A stretch of DNA of 64,000 nucleotides from Hyperoplus lanceolatus (lineage: Eukaryota; Chordata; Actinopteri; Uranoscopiformes; Ammodytidae), in the NCBI GenBank assembly GCA_026929865.2, contig CM049395.1:15167501-15231500 (forward strand), in the 5' to 3' direction. Under the pieces are notes generated by a model. The model ran no database searches and was not told the DNA's origin. It saw nothing but the letters and a program-made list of their open reading frames with translations. Shown here in pieces: positions 1 through 11,331 of this stretch. Numbering within the stretch: the first letter of the stretch is position 1; every line of letters starts with the position of its first letter. A program made the translations under genes and the position numbers.

Positions 1-2304
1 GCTGTTGTTGCAGTGGGAGTTGATTTAGCTGAGCCTGCCGTGCTTGAACTGTGAGGGAGCATTCTGCTTGGTGGCTGTAAATTACATTTATTTCAAAGAG
101 GATCAAGATGGGGAGAAAAATGTGTTGCCGTGGGAGTTTTATCTGTGTTCATGTTGTGCGCGTCCACACACCCAGGCTGTACTGCATTTTAATAAGGCAC
201 ACATCTATAATGTTTATAATGTAAAAAAAAAAAAAGTTAAACCAATAGCATGGTTTGTGTTTAGTAAATACTTTACTAATGCTTTATAGATTAGGTATTA
301 GCAAGTGATGGAACGACTGTGGGGTTGCCAGGTTGTGAAAATGTTTGGCTGAATCTGTTTATCCACTTGTGGCGTCACACTTGCTTGTCTTTTTAACCTT
401 ATTCTCGAAATATTTGCTCTCTGGTAAAGAGGGAGATGAGAAGACTGACACCACTCGAGTGAATAGGATACATATAATATAGCATGAACTAACAGTCAGT
501 TGGTTTATGTTGTACAAAAAAACAAAGTGTAAAATTGACAATTTGCTATTTTACAGGGGGTTACTATTTCTCAGCTGGGAGTAGAACACTTCAGAGTATC
601 GGCTGGTGCTCAGAGTTAGTAACCATTGGACAGAGCTGGGCTAGCTGTTTCCCTCTGGATCCAGTTTTTGTGCCAAGCTGAGTTAACCAGCTGATGGATG
701 TTGCCTTATGTTTAATACTCAGTTATAACAGAGGTATCGTTCTTCTCATCTAGCTTTCCACCATAAAGCCAAAAAGTATATTTTGTAAAATGACAAATCG
801 ATTCCTTTCAATAATTAGAAAGAATCCTCTGATCAACCTATGGAAGACTAACCATCTGGAAGAGCTCTACAGAGCATCTAGGCCTAAATCCATTTGTTAT
901 AGAAACCTATTAACATTTAAAACTGTAGGTGTGATGAACTGGTTTCTTGTTTCTCATTTTCTAAAAAGGCCATCATATCTGCATTTTTATGTGTTAACAG
1001 GTCATTGATAAATAGTTTTTGCCATCAATTTATCAAGTTCGCAATTGCAAATGTTATTTAGTTGTTAATAAATGGACTATGGTTCAGATGTTCTCTGTAG
1101 CTTTTTCTTCTGATCAAATTGGTGATCTGTCTTTCTGGGGAAGACGACCATAAATCATTAACTATGACTAAATGCATTAGTTCCAACCTATAAACCATGT
1201 AAAAATAATTTATTTATTGAACAATAGTGCCACTCCTTCTGAAATCATGCAAACGTTTAATGGTATTCCCTTGGTGGCATAGCAGCCTCAACTTTACCAC
1301 AAATCCCAGCTCAGAGGAAACCACACACAGGGCACTCAAAGAGCCCTTGCTGCGGTTTTGGAGAGGGAGAGCAGAACACAAACTTTGTCAAGTAGTTCCG
1401 CCTTCCTCTCTCATCTGCGTAACAATCCACTTCCAGCCTGAGGCCAAGAAGATCTTCTTTGTTTGCTCAACGTCACATGGTGTTCTAGTCTAGATGACCC
1501 TGTACCTGAAGCCAGGGACCAATATCTATTTCCCAGCTGTATCTCCCACATCCCCAACCCCTCCTTGTGCAGGCCTCCGCTCAGCCAAAGACCAGCTATC
1601 CCGTTGCTTGGACAAAGGAAGCTTCACTGGGATGTAACTCATGCCTGCACATATAGAACGTCCGAAACAAAGCTTTCTATTCTCCTCCAGCAACAACAAC
1701 ACCTTTTGTCTTCTCGCTACAAAGCAAAATACACTGCAAGCATTTGCCAGCAAGAACTAAAAGAGACTAAAAGAGGTTTAGTTCAATTACATACCAAGAC
1801 AATGCATGAAAAATATTAGTGTTTTTGCAGCACGTACTATCCGAAACATTTTATCAAAGGGGAGCTAAATACTTGTACAAGCAGAGGCCCCTCTGGTCTG
1901 CCCAGAGCCTGCCAGAGCCTGCTCCAAGTAGTGTGATATCAGTGTAAAAAAAGAAGTGTGAAGTGTTCCCTTAGGATATATCCTGGAAAAATAAAGCCTC
2001 AAAACCAACTGTAAATTGGTACTTTTGAGATGTGTGTCGTGCTTTTAAATTAACGTCATATACAATTTAAATCCCATAATTTGAAAACTCACAAGTGACA
2101 ATTTGTTATTCAAAAAACTAAAAAAATCTAAAGAAAAACCTTCAGTTATATTTGGTGGCATGAATAAATGAACAGCAATTAAACTTGGTGTGTGCAATGC
2201 TGTACATAAAGTCTTCATTTGTGTCAGAGCTTTTTGCGCCGTTAGCAGTGTCTTAACAAACAAGATTGTGCCATATAAAAAGAAAATAAGTCACTTTAGT
2301 TATG
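1..2304. other. Non-coding stretch, no gene recognised
   Basis: AT-rich sequence with only short open frames on both strands, none with a recognisable domain, exon pattern or repeat motif. It ends at the target-site duplication of the hAT element that follows. It could be intergenic DNA or part of an intron or UTR of a gene outside the window; nothing seen here decides. Confidence 0.5.
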
Positions 2305-2963
2305 CACTACAGTAGGGCTGGGCGATATGGGCAAAAATCAATATCTCGATATTTTTTTACTATATCTCGATACACGATATATATCTCGATATATTTCAAA
2401 TCTCCTCTAGAGCACATCCTAAATGCTCAATTTAATTAATTTTTTGCATAACATCACACCAGTAATATGATTTAAATAGTCCCTGCAAAATGTGTCTGCA
2501 CTAACAATGCATTAGGCTACATGAAACATGTTTATATTCTTTAGTGCTTTCTATTGGAACAATTTGAAACTTGCACATGGCAAAGTGTAAAGCTGAGATG
2601 GAGCGGTGACTCCTCGTCTCTGGCGTGGTGAAGAATAAGCAAAGCGGTAGATTCTCTTTAGCCTTTATGGCGTATTTATTCTCCTGAATACATGACTGAC
2701 TACTGTCCAGTCAGTTCAACAACAATATGCAATGTGACAGTTTGACCTGCGCATTACTTCGCTTCAATGTAGTGACGTCATGACGTTGTCCCTTCAGAGT
2801 AAGGGCGCAATCATATAATAACACTTAACACAAAGAGTTTGCACATTGTATTGATTATTCCACATCCTTCCACTCCCATACAATGGATCCAGCATTATTT
2901 TCTTTGGAAACAGTTTTTTTTTCATCTTCTGTTAATCTGTAAACTGAGAACACTAATTATGAC

Positions 2964-3338
2964 TAGGGCTGGAACTAACGATTATTTTGATAATCGATTA
3001 ATCTGTCGATTATTTTCTCGATTAATCGATTATTAATCGATTAGTGTTTTGGGACATAAAATGTCAGAAAATGGTGAAAAATGTTGATACATTTTCCAAA
3101 GCCCATGTTGACGTCCTCAAATGTATTGCTATGTCCAAAACACTCAGATATTTCAGTTTACTGTCATAATAGGATAAAAGAAACCAGAAAATATTCACAT
3201 TTGAGAAGCTGAAATCAGAGAATTTGGATTTTTTTTATTAAAAAATTACTCAAAACGATTAATCGATTATCAAAATAGTTGGCGATTATTTTGATAATCG
3301 ATTAATAATCGATTCGTCAATTAATCGTTGCAGCCCTA
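2964..3338. mobile_element. Short hAT MITE nested in the 2313-6499 element
   Basis: A 375-bp element with inverted ends TAGGGCTGGAACTAACG and CGTTGCAGCCCTA. Its two arms are built from ATTAATCGATTA-like motifs that can pair with each other. Flanks are ATTATGAC (2956-2963) and ATTTTGAC (3339-3346), a 7-of-8 match as expected of an ageing 8-bp hAT duplication. No coding capacity. Confidence 0.8.
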
Positions 3339-4194
3339 ATTTTGACTCATTACAACCACTTACTAATTGTTTATCACCACTAACCCCCTGAAGATAGCAG
3401 CCACACTTTAAATGCAGAACCGGTTTTGATCCATAATAGTAGTCTATGTGTATAAAAGGCTCTGACATGTAGTTACTGTCGCTTTAAGAGCGTAAGTTAA
3501 GTTTCGTTTTCTGCCTGTTTGTCCGAGAGAGATTCATGCGAGCGCAAACAGCAGGTGGCTTATCGTCCCTCTGTTACCTGCCTTATTGTTTGATTCTCCT
3601 GTATTTAGTTAATGAAAATAAAACTGGAAGACAATCAGAGGATTTGGGATTGAGAATAATAGCCTATAGTCTAAAGAAAGCAAAGTCTCATCATCATCAT
3701 TCCTTGCATTCTAACCGATGCACCATTCCTGGATGCTATTCATACCTATTGATCTAGCCCTCCTGCATTATCACTAAAACACTGTTTTATTTTATAAAAA
3801 ATACTCGCAAATGTAGCCTACTTTACATAGACTTTTAGTTAATAAACGGTGTGCACCTCCATTGGTGCTAACATGGACCTATTATAAGAGGCTGCCCGTA
3901 ATAAATGGGATGCCGTGGTTGTGTGACGTTGGACCAAAAACTCCCCCGGCGCTCGTTCGCCTTCCTCTCATAAGGACCAGGCTCTGCACAGCGGCCGCTT
4001 ATGCTGTCAAGCGCCCGTCTACAAAAAAGGTCCATGCTATGAACGACAGCCACCATCGCCGTCTTTCGCCCCCTCCACCTGCTCGTTCGGCTGTCATAAG
4101 AGCATAAGAGCATCAGAGCCCTCGTCTTTTTTTCTCCCCCTCTCGTCGTTGTTTTCACATGGCGATTAAAGTAAACACTCACAAGCATAGACAT

Positions 4195-5589
4195 TAGGGG
4201 TGTAACGATACACGTATTTGTACCGTACCGTGACGGTACAGGCACGTATTTGGTGTTACAGAGGTGAACCGCGGTCCGTTTGTGGCGTAGCCTACATAGC
4301 GTTAATATATGGCGAATGTACAGGCTTGTTTTGCGGTGTGGAACTTAAAACTTGTAGTCGGAGTTCCCCCCGGACCATTTAGCCTCCGGCTCGCTCGCAC
4401 GTGCGCATTAGCAGCCAGCGAGAGTCTGTTATCTCCATGGTGAGCACAGCATGAGGGTGCAGTGTTGCTAACTTAGCAACTTTTCATAGCCCTCTGGCGA
4501 CTTTTTTTTTTTTTTTAAAAAAGCGACTAGCGACAAATCTAGCTACTTTTTCTGGTGTTATTGGTGACTTTTGGAGACTCTGTTGCTAAAGCATGTATCG
4601 CGTTTTACTTCTAAACGAGCAGCGGCTGGCTCCCGAGGCTCCTGCCTCCTCCCAGACCACTGACAGGCGGCCGAGTCCTCACGCAGCAGTCCCTCCCAGC
4701 TGCGGTCAGAGCAGGAGATACACACCTCTCCGCTCAAGTGTTCCGTTTGCATCACTATTAGCAGTTGTAGCAGCGTTCCCCCCTCTTCTACAGTCTATGA
4801 GTAGTGCAAATAAAGATGTTATACAGAGCTTTCGAACAGAGAGCAAACTGCATGGCGAAAGACAACAGGAAACCGGAGCTTGGAGGTGTACCCCTGTCAT
4901 TCAAATCCCGCTTGAGGGATAACTTCGGATTCCAGTAGAATTATGAAAACAGTGATAGACGTGTGGAACAATGTCGGCACACAGGTTATTGTTTCACCGC
5001 GATCGCCTATGTAGGAGCCAACCATGGACATATAAAGGGAGCCAACACGTTGAACATGCATACGCATTTGAAAAGGCACCATCCAGGTCTTACTATCACC
5101 GTTACTGTGAAGAAAAATCGAGCTGTGCAAACACAGACAGTATTTTCTTTTTTATACTGAAAATACATAAGCTGTCATTTAATTAGTTGCACTTTTATTT
5201 GATAATTGTTATATTTATAAGAGCACTTAGAGCTGCAGTAATATTTTATTTTTTTAAAGTCAAAAATACCTTAAAGAAGACATACCCTTTTTTTACATAC
5301 CAGCTTACAGAGCCTGCTGAGCATTAACACTGGCTTTTTTTTCACTGCAATTTTAGTTTATGCTGCACATTCACTAGTATTTAATAAGTATTTTATTTAT
5401 TGGAGAATTGCAGCAGTATTCTTTTTAGATTTGTTAGGCCTATGCATTTTATTTGTATGTTACATACTGTCAGCTAGTTAAAACTGTTCATTCTCCCTTA
5501 ACTATGAACCGTACCGTACTGTACCGTACCGTGACTTCAAAACCGAGGTACGTACCGAACCGTGACTTTAGTGTACCGTTACACCCCTA
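4195..5589 (+). mobile_element. hAT element with BED zinc-finger remnant, nested in the 2313-6499 element
   Basis: A 1395-bp element with ends TAGGGGTGTAACGATACA and GTACCGTTACACCCCTA, flanked by a perfect 8-bp duplication ATAGACAT (4187-4194 and 5590-5597). Subterminal regions carry repeated ACCGTACCGTG-like boxes at both ends, possible transposase-binding sites. Around 4963-5110 on the plus strand a broken frame reads NMHTHLKRHHPG, the C-terminal half of a BED zinc finger as in ZBED-like hAT transposases. The catalytic and dimerisation regions are absent, so this is an internally deleted, non-autonomous copy. The perfect duplication suggests it is younger than its host element. Confidence 0.85.
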
Positions 5590-5597
5590 ATAGACAT

Positions 5598-6499
5598 TAT
5601 AACGTCTATGCTCACAAGGCACAGACTACGTCGAAGGTGCGCGCCCAGGAGACTATGGTTGGGAGGGGTGAGTGAGTGAGTTGCCAATGCAAGTAGTCTG
5701 AGGCAGAGAGCCACAGGAAAGAGCGAGAGAAGCGAACACCAGCGAGTTTGCCGGTGGCGGCGGCGGCTAAAAAAAACACATTTGCTGTGTCTTGATTCAG
5801 GGGTTGCAGCCGGTTGCAGCCGGTTGCAGCCTGCGTAGGCTGCATTTGAAGACCGATTGCGTCATAGCGGTGCGCAAAGGCTGTCCCATTTGCGAGGCTC
5901 CTTGCAAGGCTCCTCATATGCGGCCGAGAAATGCAGCCTTCGTTTCACGGTTTTGAAGGCTGCATCAAATGTATCCTTCGTGGCCCAACATATCCCAAGA
6001 TTCATTGCGTTTTTTTCAGAGATTGCATAAAATAAAATAAAAAATAACAAAACAGCAACGTGTTGCTCCATCTTCTTAACTTTTCCTTTCTTTTTTTCTT
6101 GTACTTTTTTTTCTTTTCGTCTGGTAGGCAACTTCTTTTCCTTTTTGACAGGGCTGTCTCCGTTGGCAGCAATCAGGGTTGCTAGGCAGCACAGGAGCGG
6201 CGAGTCGTCACGCAAGGTAAAGGCTTGTTACGTAAACCGGAAATGCTTCTAAACGGAGACCTACGGAGACTGTCTCATTTAAGGCTTGTTGGCCTTGGAA
6301 TTGGCCTTAAAATCGGCCTTCATAGGCTATAGCCTTCATAGACCGTGAGACTGCGTCCTACCAAGTGCGTGGTCTCTGTAATGGGACATAGCTAGTACGT
6401 GCCAATTTGTATTCGATGGTCACGATAGGGTCATTTTATACATCCCTTGGAGCACATCTCGCGATACATCGAATATATTCGATATATCGCCCAGCCCTA
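5598..6499. other. Distal arm of the outer hAT element, unrecognised content
   Basis: About 0.9 kb of the outer element's right arm. It includes three adjacent copies of a GGTTGCAGCC decamer near 5809-5838, an AAGGCTGCAT-type motif in both orientations around 5840-5970, and pyrimidine-rich runs at 6070-6150. The opposite-orientation motifs hint at another decayed nested repeat, but I found no convincing ends or duplication. No coding frame is recognised. Confidence 0.4.
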
Positions 6500-6507
6500 C
6501 ACTACAG

Positions 6508-7520
6508 TTATGCAATCAGACTCTTATCTCTGGCTTGAGTTTCCTGACTGCTGCTTATCATATTGACACGTGACTGCAAGTGTGCAAAATGGTTTAGCTC
6601 TGCCTTAACGTTAAGGTCAAAAGTCACCATGAACACGATATGGAGGTGGGGCGAAACATAGAAAGATGCTATTTAAAATTCAAACCAGGAGCCGAGTATT
6701 TGCATTATAAGAAATACATCCGATTTGTTATTGTGCAAACCAGCTGGTTTGTAACAATTAAATGGACTCCGTTCTACAGAAAAAAAAAACGAGAAAAAAA
6801 AGGTTTTTGGCAGGAAAATCTGAAAAATAACTTTGTTTAAACAGATGTATGCTGTTGTATGAAGAAAAAGCTCCTTTCTACTTTTCATGATGACTCTATG
6901 CCCAATACACGCACACAGCTGGTGATACAAATGTGATCTGTAACTCAATGGAACGCCCACACACTGACCCTGGTATAAACACACTCAACCCCGGAGCATC
7001 TGGATTGGATCGTTTGTGAGTGTGGCTATCTGTACCATGATCCTATACAGGTGGTTAACCCCAATGGAGACAGTCCATAAAAAGGTTTCATCCGTCTCCT
7101 CAACATCTAACTATACGTCTGTGCTGTCTTGTCCTCAAGATTCAACCAGTTCTGCAGCCTCCTATCCATTCCTCCCCCATCACCGTAACATCCTCCTACT
7201 TCTCTTTCCCATCCTTTATTATTTCACAATGTGAACACATCTGCTGTATACACCAACTTAAGCACGCAGACATAACCCACCCTGGCTGGCACGGTGACTT
7301 GGCATGAATATGAATGCAGAGAAACCTGGTTTTGCTGAAGGAAACACATGGCAGACAGAACTTGCCTAGAAAACCGAGATAGGTCGAGTACGGACCAACT
7401 ACAAAACAGACAGGGAGGTGTGTCACCACTACCCCCCCCCCCCCACACACACACACAGTTTAGTCGTGGTGGACTGCTAATGAAATATAAAGACAACTTT
7501 GTTGGACATTATACTGCTAC
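6508..7520. other. Non-coding spacer between element nests
   Basis: Unique-looking AT-rich DNA with no recognisable exon, RNA gene or element end. It contains short A runs at about 6780-6800 and a C-run followed by a short (CA)n at about 7432-7457. Confidence 0.45.
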
Positions 7521-7532
7521 ATACTGTACAAT

Positions 7533-10378
7533 CACCTTACCGTGGTGGAGAGGTTTGTGTGCCCCTGTGAACCTGAGAGCTGTGTTGTCCGGAGCCTAGT
7601 GCTCCTGGTAGGGTCTCCCAAGGCAAAGTGGTCTCAGGTGAAGGGCCCAACTAAGAATGGTTCACAAAGACCTCATGGAAGAACACAATAGAGGAAGAGT
7701 GACCCTGCCCGGAGGAAGCCCGGGGCCCCCGTCTGGATCCAGGCCCAGAAAGGGGGCCCGCCTGCGAGCGTCTGGTGGCCGGGTCTGCCACGGGGCCCGG
7801 CCGGGCACAGCCCGAATAAGCTACGTGGCAACACACTCCTCTACAACTGATGGAACCACTACTCATCAGAGGAACCGCTGGGGTCGGATGCGCTGCCTTA
7901 AGGGTGGCAGTGAAGGGCGGGGACCACGACGGACTAGACCTGGGCGGCAGAGGCTGGCTTTGGGGTCACCTCGCTGTGGGGGAAGGAGCCGGAACTGGTG
8001 GGGGAGGTGGAATGCTACGAATTAGATCTGGTGGGGCTTACCTCCACGCACAGTCTTGGCTCTGGAACCGTACTTCTGGACAGGGGTTGGACTCTATTCT
8101 TCACTGGAGTTGCCCAAGGTGTGAGGCGCCGGGCCGGTGTGGGGATATTCACGAGCCCCCGGCTGGGCACTACTACGTCAGAGTTTACCCCGGTGGACGA
8201 GAGGGTCGCCTCCCTACGCTTCCGGGTTGTGGGGGGGAAGACTCTGACTGTTGTCTGTGCGTACGCACCGAACAGCAGTTCGGAGTATTCGGCCTTCTTG
8301 GAGACCCTGAACGGAGTCCTGCATGGGGCTCCGGTAGGGGACTCCATAGTTCTGCTGGGAGACTTTAACGCGCACGTGGGCAATGATGGAGACACCTGGA
8401 GAGGCGTGATTGGGAGGCCAAAGGTCAATGATCGATTTCGTGATCGTATCATCTGATCTGAGGCCGCATGTTTTGGACACTCGGGTGAAGAGAGGGGCGG
8501 AGCTGTCAACTGATCACCATCTGGTTGTGAGTTGGGTCAAAGGATGGGGGAAGAGTCTGGACAGACCTGGTAAGCCCAAACGAGTAGTGCGGGTGAACTG
8601 GGAACGTCTGGCGGAGGCCCCTGTTCAAGAGATCTTTAATTCGCACCTCCGGCAGCGCTTTTCTAGCATCCCTATGGAGGTTGGGGGCATTGAACCCGAG
8701 TGGTCGATGTTCAAAACTTCCATTGCTGAAGCTGCGGCAGGCAGCCATGGTCTCAAGGTCTTAGGTGCCTCAAGGGGTGTTAACCCTCGAACGCCGTGGT
8801 GGACCCCGGTGGTCAGGGAAGCCGTCTGACTGAAGAAGGAGTGCTTCCGGGATATGTTATCTCGGGGGACTCCTGAGGAAGTAGCAAGGTACCGACAGGC
8901 CTGAAGGGCTGCAGCCTCTGCCATGTCAGAGGCAAAGCAGCGGGTGTGGGAGAAGTTCGGAGAAACCATGGAGAAGGACTTTCGGTCGGCACCAAAGTGT
9001 TTCTGGAAGACCGTCCGGCACCTTAGGAGGGGGAAGCGGGGAACCATCCAAGTTGTGTACAGTAAGGATGGGACGCTGTTGACCTCAACTGAGGAGGTAG
9101 TCGGTCAGTGGAAGGTAGTCAAACAACTCCACAGTGGCAAAGCCCAGGGGGTTGATGAGATCCGTCTAGAAATGCTGAAAGCAATGGGTGTGGAGGGGCT
9201 GTCTTGGATAACACGCCTCTTCAACATTGCGTGGAAGTCGGGTACAGTGCCGAAGGAGTGGCAGACCGGGGTGGTGGTTCCTATTTTCAAAAAGGGGGAC
9301 CAGAGAGTGTGTGCCAACTACCGGGGTATCACACTTCTCAGCCTCCCTGGCAAAGTCTACTCCAAGGTGCTGGAAAGGAGGATTTGTACACTCAAAGCAA
9401 GAGCTTTGTCCGGGTTCTCGGTAGTAAGTCGGATCCGTTTCCGGTGGGGGTTGGCCTCCGCCAGGGCTGCGCTTTATCAACAATCCTGTTTGTAATATTC
9501 ATGGACAGGATATCAAGGCGTAGTCGTGGTGGGGAGGGGTTGCAGTTTGGTGGGCTGAGGATCTCATCTCTGCGGATGTGGTTCTGATGGCATCATCGGC
9601 CTGTGACCTTCAGCTCTCATTGGATCGGTTCGCAGCCGATCCGAGCCGAGCCGTGTGAAGCGGTTGGGATGAGGATCTGCACCTCTAAATCTGAGGCCAT
9701 GGTGCTCAGCAGGAAACCGATGGATTGTCTACTACAGGTAGGGAATGAGTCCTTACCCCAAGTAAAGGAGTTCAAGTACCTCGGGGTCTTGTTTGCGAGT
9801 GAGGGAACAATGGAGCGTGAGATTGGCCGGTGAATCGGAGCAGCAGGGGCGGTTTTGCACTCGCTTTACCACACTGTTGTGACGAAAAGAGAGCTGAGTT
9901 GTAAGGCAAAGCTTTCGATCTACCAGTCGATCTTTGTTCCTACCCTCACCTATGGTCATGAAGGCTGGGTAATGACCGAAAGAACGAGATCACGGGTACA
10001 AGCGGCCGAAATGGGCTTTCTCAGGAGGGTGGCTGGCGTCTCCCTTAGAGATAGGGTGAGAAGCTCAGTCATTTGTGAGGAACTCGGGGCAGAGCCGCTA
10101 CTCCTTTGCATTGAAAGGAGCCAGTTGAGGTGGTTCGGGCATCTGGTAAGGATGCCCCCAGGGCGCCTCCCTAGGGAGGTGTTCCAGGAGCGTCCAGCTG
10201 GAAGGAGGCCTCGGGGAAGACCCAGGACTAGGTGGAGAGATTATGTCTCCACGCTGGCCTGGGAACGCCTCGGGATCCCCCAATCAGAGCTGGTTGATGT
10301 GGCCCGGGAAAGAGAAGTTTGGGGCTCCCTGCTCAAGCTGCTGCCCCCGCGACCCGATTTCGGATAAGCGGTTGAAGA
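7533..10378 (+). mobile_element. RTE-clade (Rex3-like) non-LTR retrotransposon, full span but frameshifted
   Basis: A LINE in plus orientation. The 5' leader begins at 7533. An apurinic-type endonuclease region lies at about 7990-8456, with the [10 protein letters not shown] motif. Reverse transcriptase fragments follow at 8923-9495 (KAQGVDEIRLEML, VVPIFKKGD, NYRGITLLS) and 9603-9833 (EFKYLGVLF). The C-terminal region at 9855-10367 reads RSQLRWFGHLVRMPPGR and RGRPRTRWRDYVS, a tail common in fish RTE/Rex3 copies. Several frameshifts and stops make it dead. Its right-hand tail, a (GAT)n run, is displaced to 11296-11319 by an L2-like insertion. A 12-bp duplication ATACTGTACAAT (7521-7532 and 11320-11331) brackets the whole. 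Confidence 0.85.
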
Positions 10379-11295
10379 TAATAATAATAATAATAATAAT
10401 AATAAATTTTATTTGTAAAGCACTTTTCATAAAGTAATCTCAAAGTGCTACAGAAACCAGAAACAAAATAAACAGAAGACTAAGAGAGAAAAAATAAATC
10501 AGACACGTTAAAATCAGCAGTAGATAAAACAGCTAAAAGAGAATAAATTGCAGAGAGAGAATAAAAACAACTAGGGACGACCTAGGAAAGCCTGTCTAAA
10601 CAAAAAAGTTTTAAGGCCTTTTTTAAAGGTGACCACAGACTGGGGTTGTCGTAGGTGTTCAGGGAGGGAGTTCCAGATGTGGGTGGCAGCGAAGCAGAAG
10701 GCTCGGTCTCCCATGGTGCGGAGTCGTGTGCGGGGCTGATGGAGGAGGTTGGTACTTTGGGACCGGAGGTTACGGGTGGATGAGTGAGGGGTAAGGAGGT
10801 CTTTGAGGTATTGAGGGGCGTTGCTGTAGATGCAAAGGTGGGTGATGAGCGCGATTTTGTATTGGATTCTTGAGGTTATGGGGAGCCAATGGAGGTCTTG
10901 AAGAATGGGGGTGATGTGGTCGTATTTGCGGGTTTTTGTCAGAGTTCGGGCAGCACAGTTCTGAATGAATTGAAGTTTCTGAAGGTGTGTGTTGGGTATG
11001 CCGATGAACAGGCTGTTACAGTAATCAAGCCTGGAGGAGATTAGGGCGTGGACGAGTTTTTCTGCATCAGAGAAAGTGAGGAATGGGCGGAGTTTAGAAA
11101 TGTTCTTGATATGGAAAAAGCAGGTTTTGTACAGATGTTTGATGTGGTTTACAAAGGTAAGTTGTGGGTCCAGCTTCACACCGAGGTTGGTAACTGAGGT
11201 AGAGAGGGGGATGACTTGACCAGAGAAGGAGATGGTGGTTATGGGTGATGACTGGACCTGATGAGGGGTGCCAATTTGTATGGCTACAGTTTTGG
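10379..11295 (-). mobile_element. 5'-truncated L2-like LINE inserted in the tail of the Rex3-like element
   Basis: Reading on the minus strand, an open frame runs without stops from about 11292 to 10571. It encodes the C-terminal part of an L2/CR1-type reverse transcriptase protein (NLGVKLDPQLTF, ISSRLDYCNSLFIGIP, CAARTLT, HWLPITSRIQYKI, WNSLPEHLRQ). A 3' UTR follows whose end reads like L2-type tails (AAAGTGCTTTACAAATAAAA) and then an (ATT)n tail (plus-strand TAA repeats at 10379-10405). The intact frame over some 240 codons suggests a recent insertion. GAAGAT-like bases occur at both edges (10373-10378 and 11295-11300), consistent with a short target duplication in the GAT-rich host tail. 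Assignment to L2 rather than Rex1/CR1 is moderately sure. Confidence 0.8.
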
Positions 11296-11331
11296 AAGAT
11301 GATGATGATGATGATGATGATACTGTACAAT

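Larger units (their letters stand above)
2313..6499. mobile_element. hAT-type DNA transposon (non-autonomous), outer element of a nest
   Basis: Terminal inverted repeats begin TAGGGCTGGGCGATAT at 2313 and end with the reverse complement at 6499. Both sides are flanked by the identical 8-bp duplication CACTACAG (2305-2312 and 6500-6507), the duplication length made by hAT transposases. The termini are rich in alternating TATCGATA-like runs. No transposase frame is open. Two later insertions sit inside (2964-3338 and 4195-5589), so the original element was about 2.4 kb. The class call is firm because ends and duplication agree; the exact family name is not asserted. Confidence 0.85.

Noticed and set aside
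7657..8509. Several overlapping frames of 120-170 codons as separate genes
   Set aside because: They are alternative frames and antisense shadows of the endonuclease part of the frameshifted LINE.
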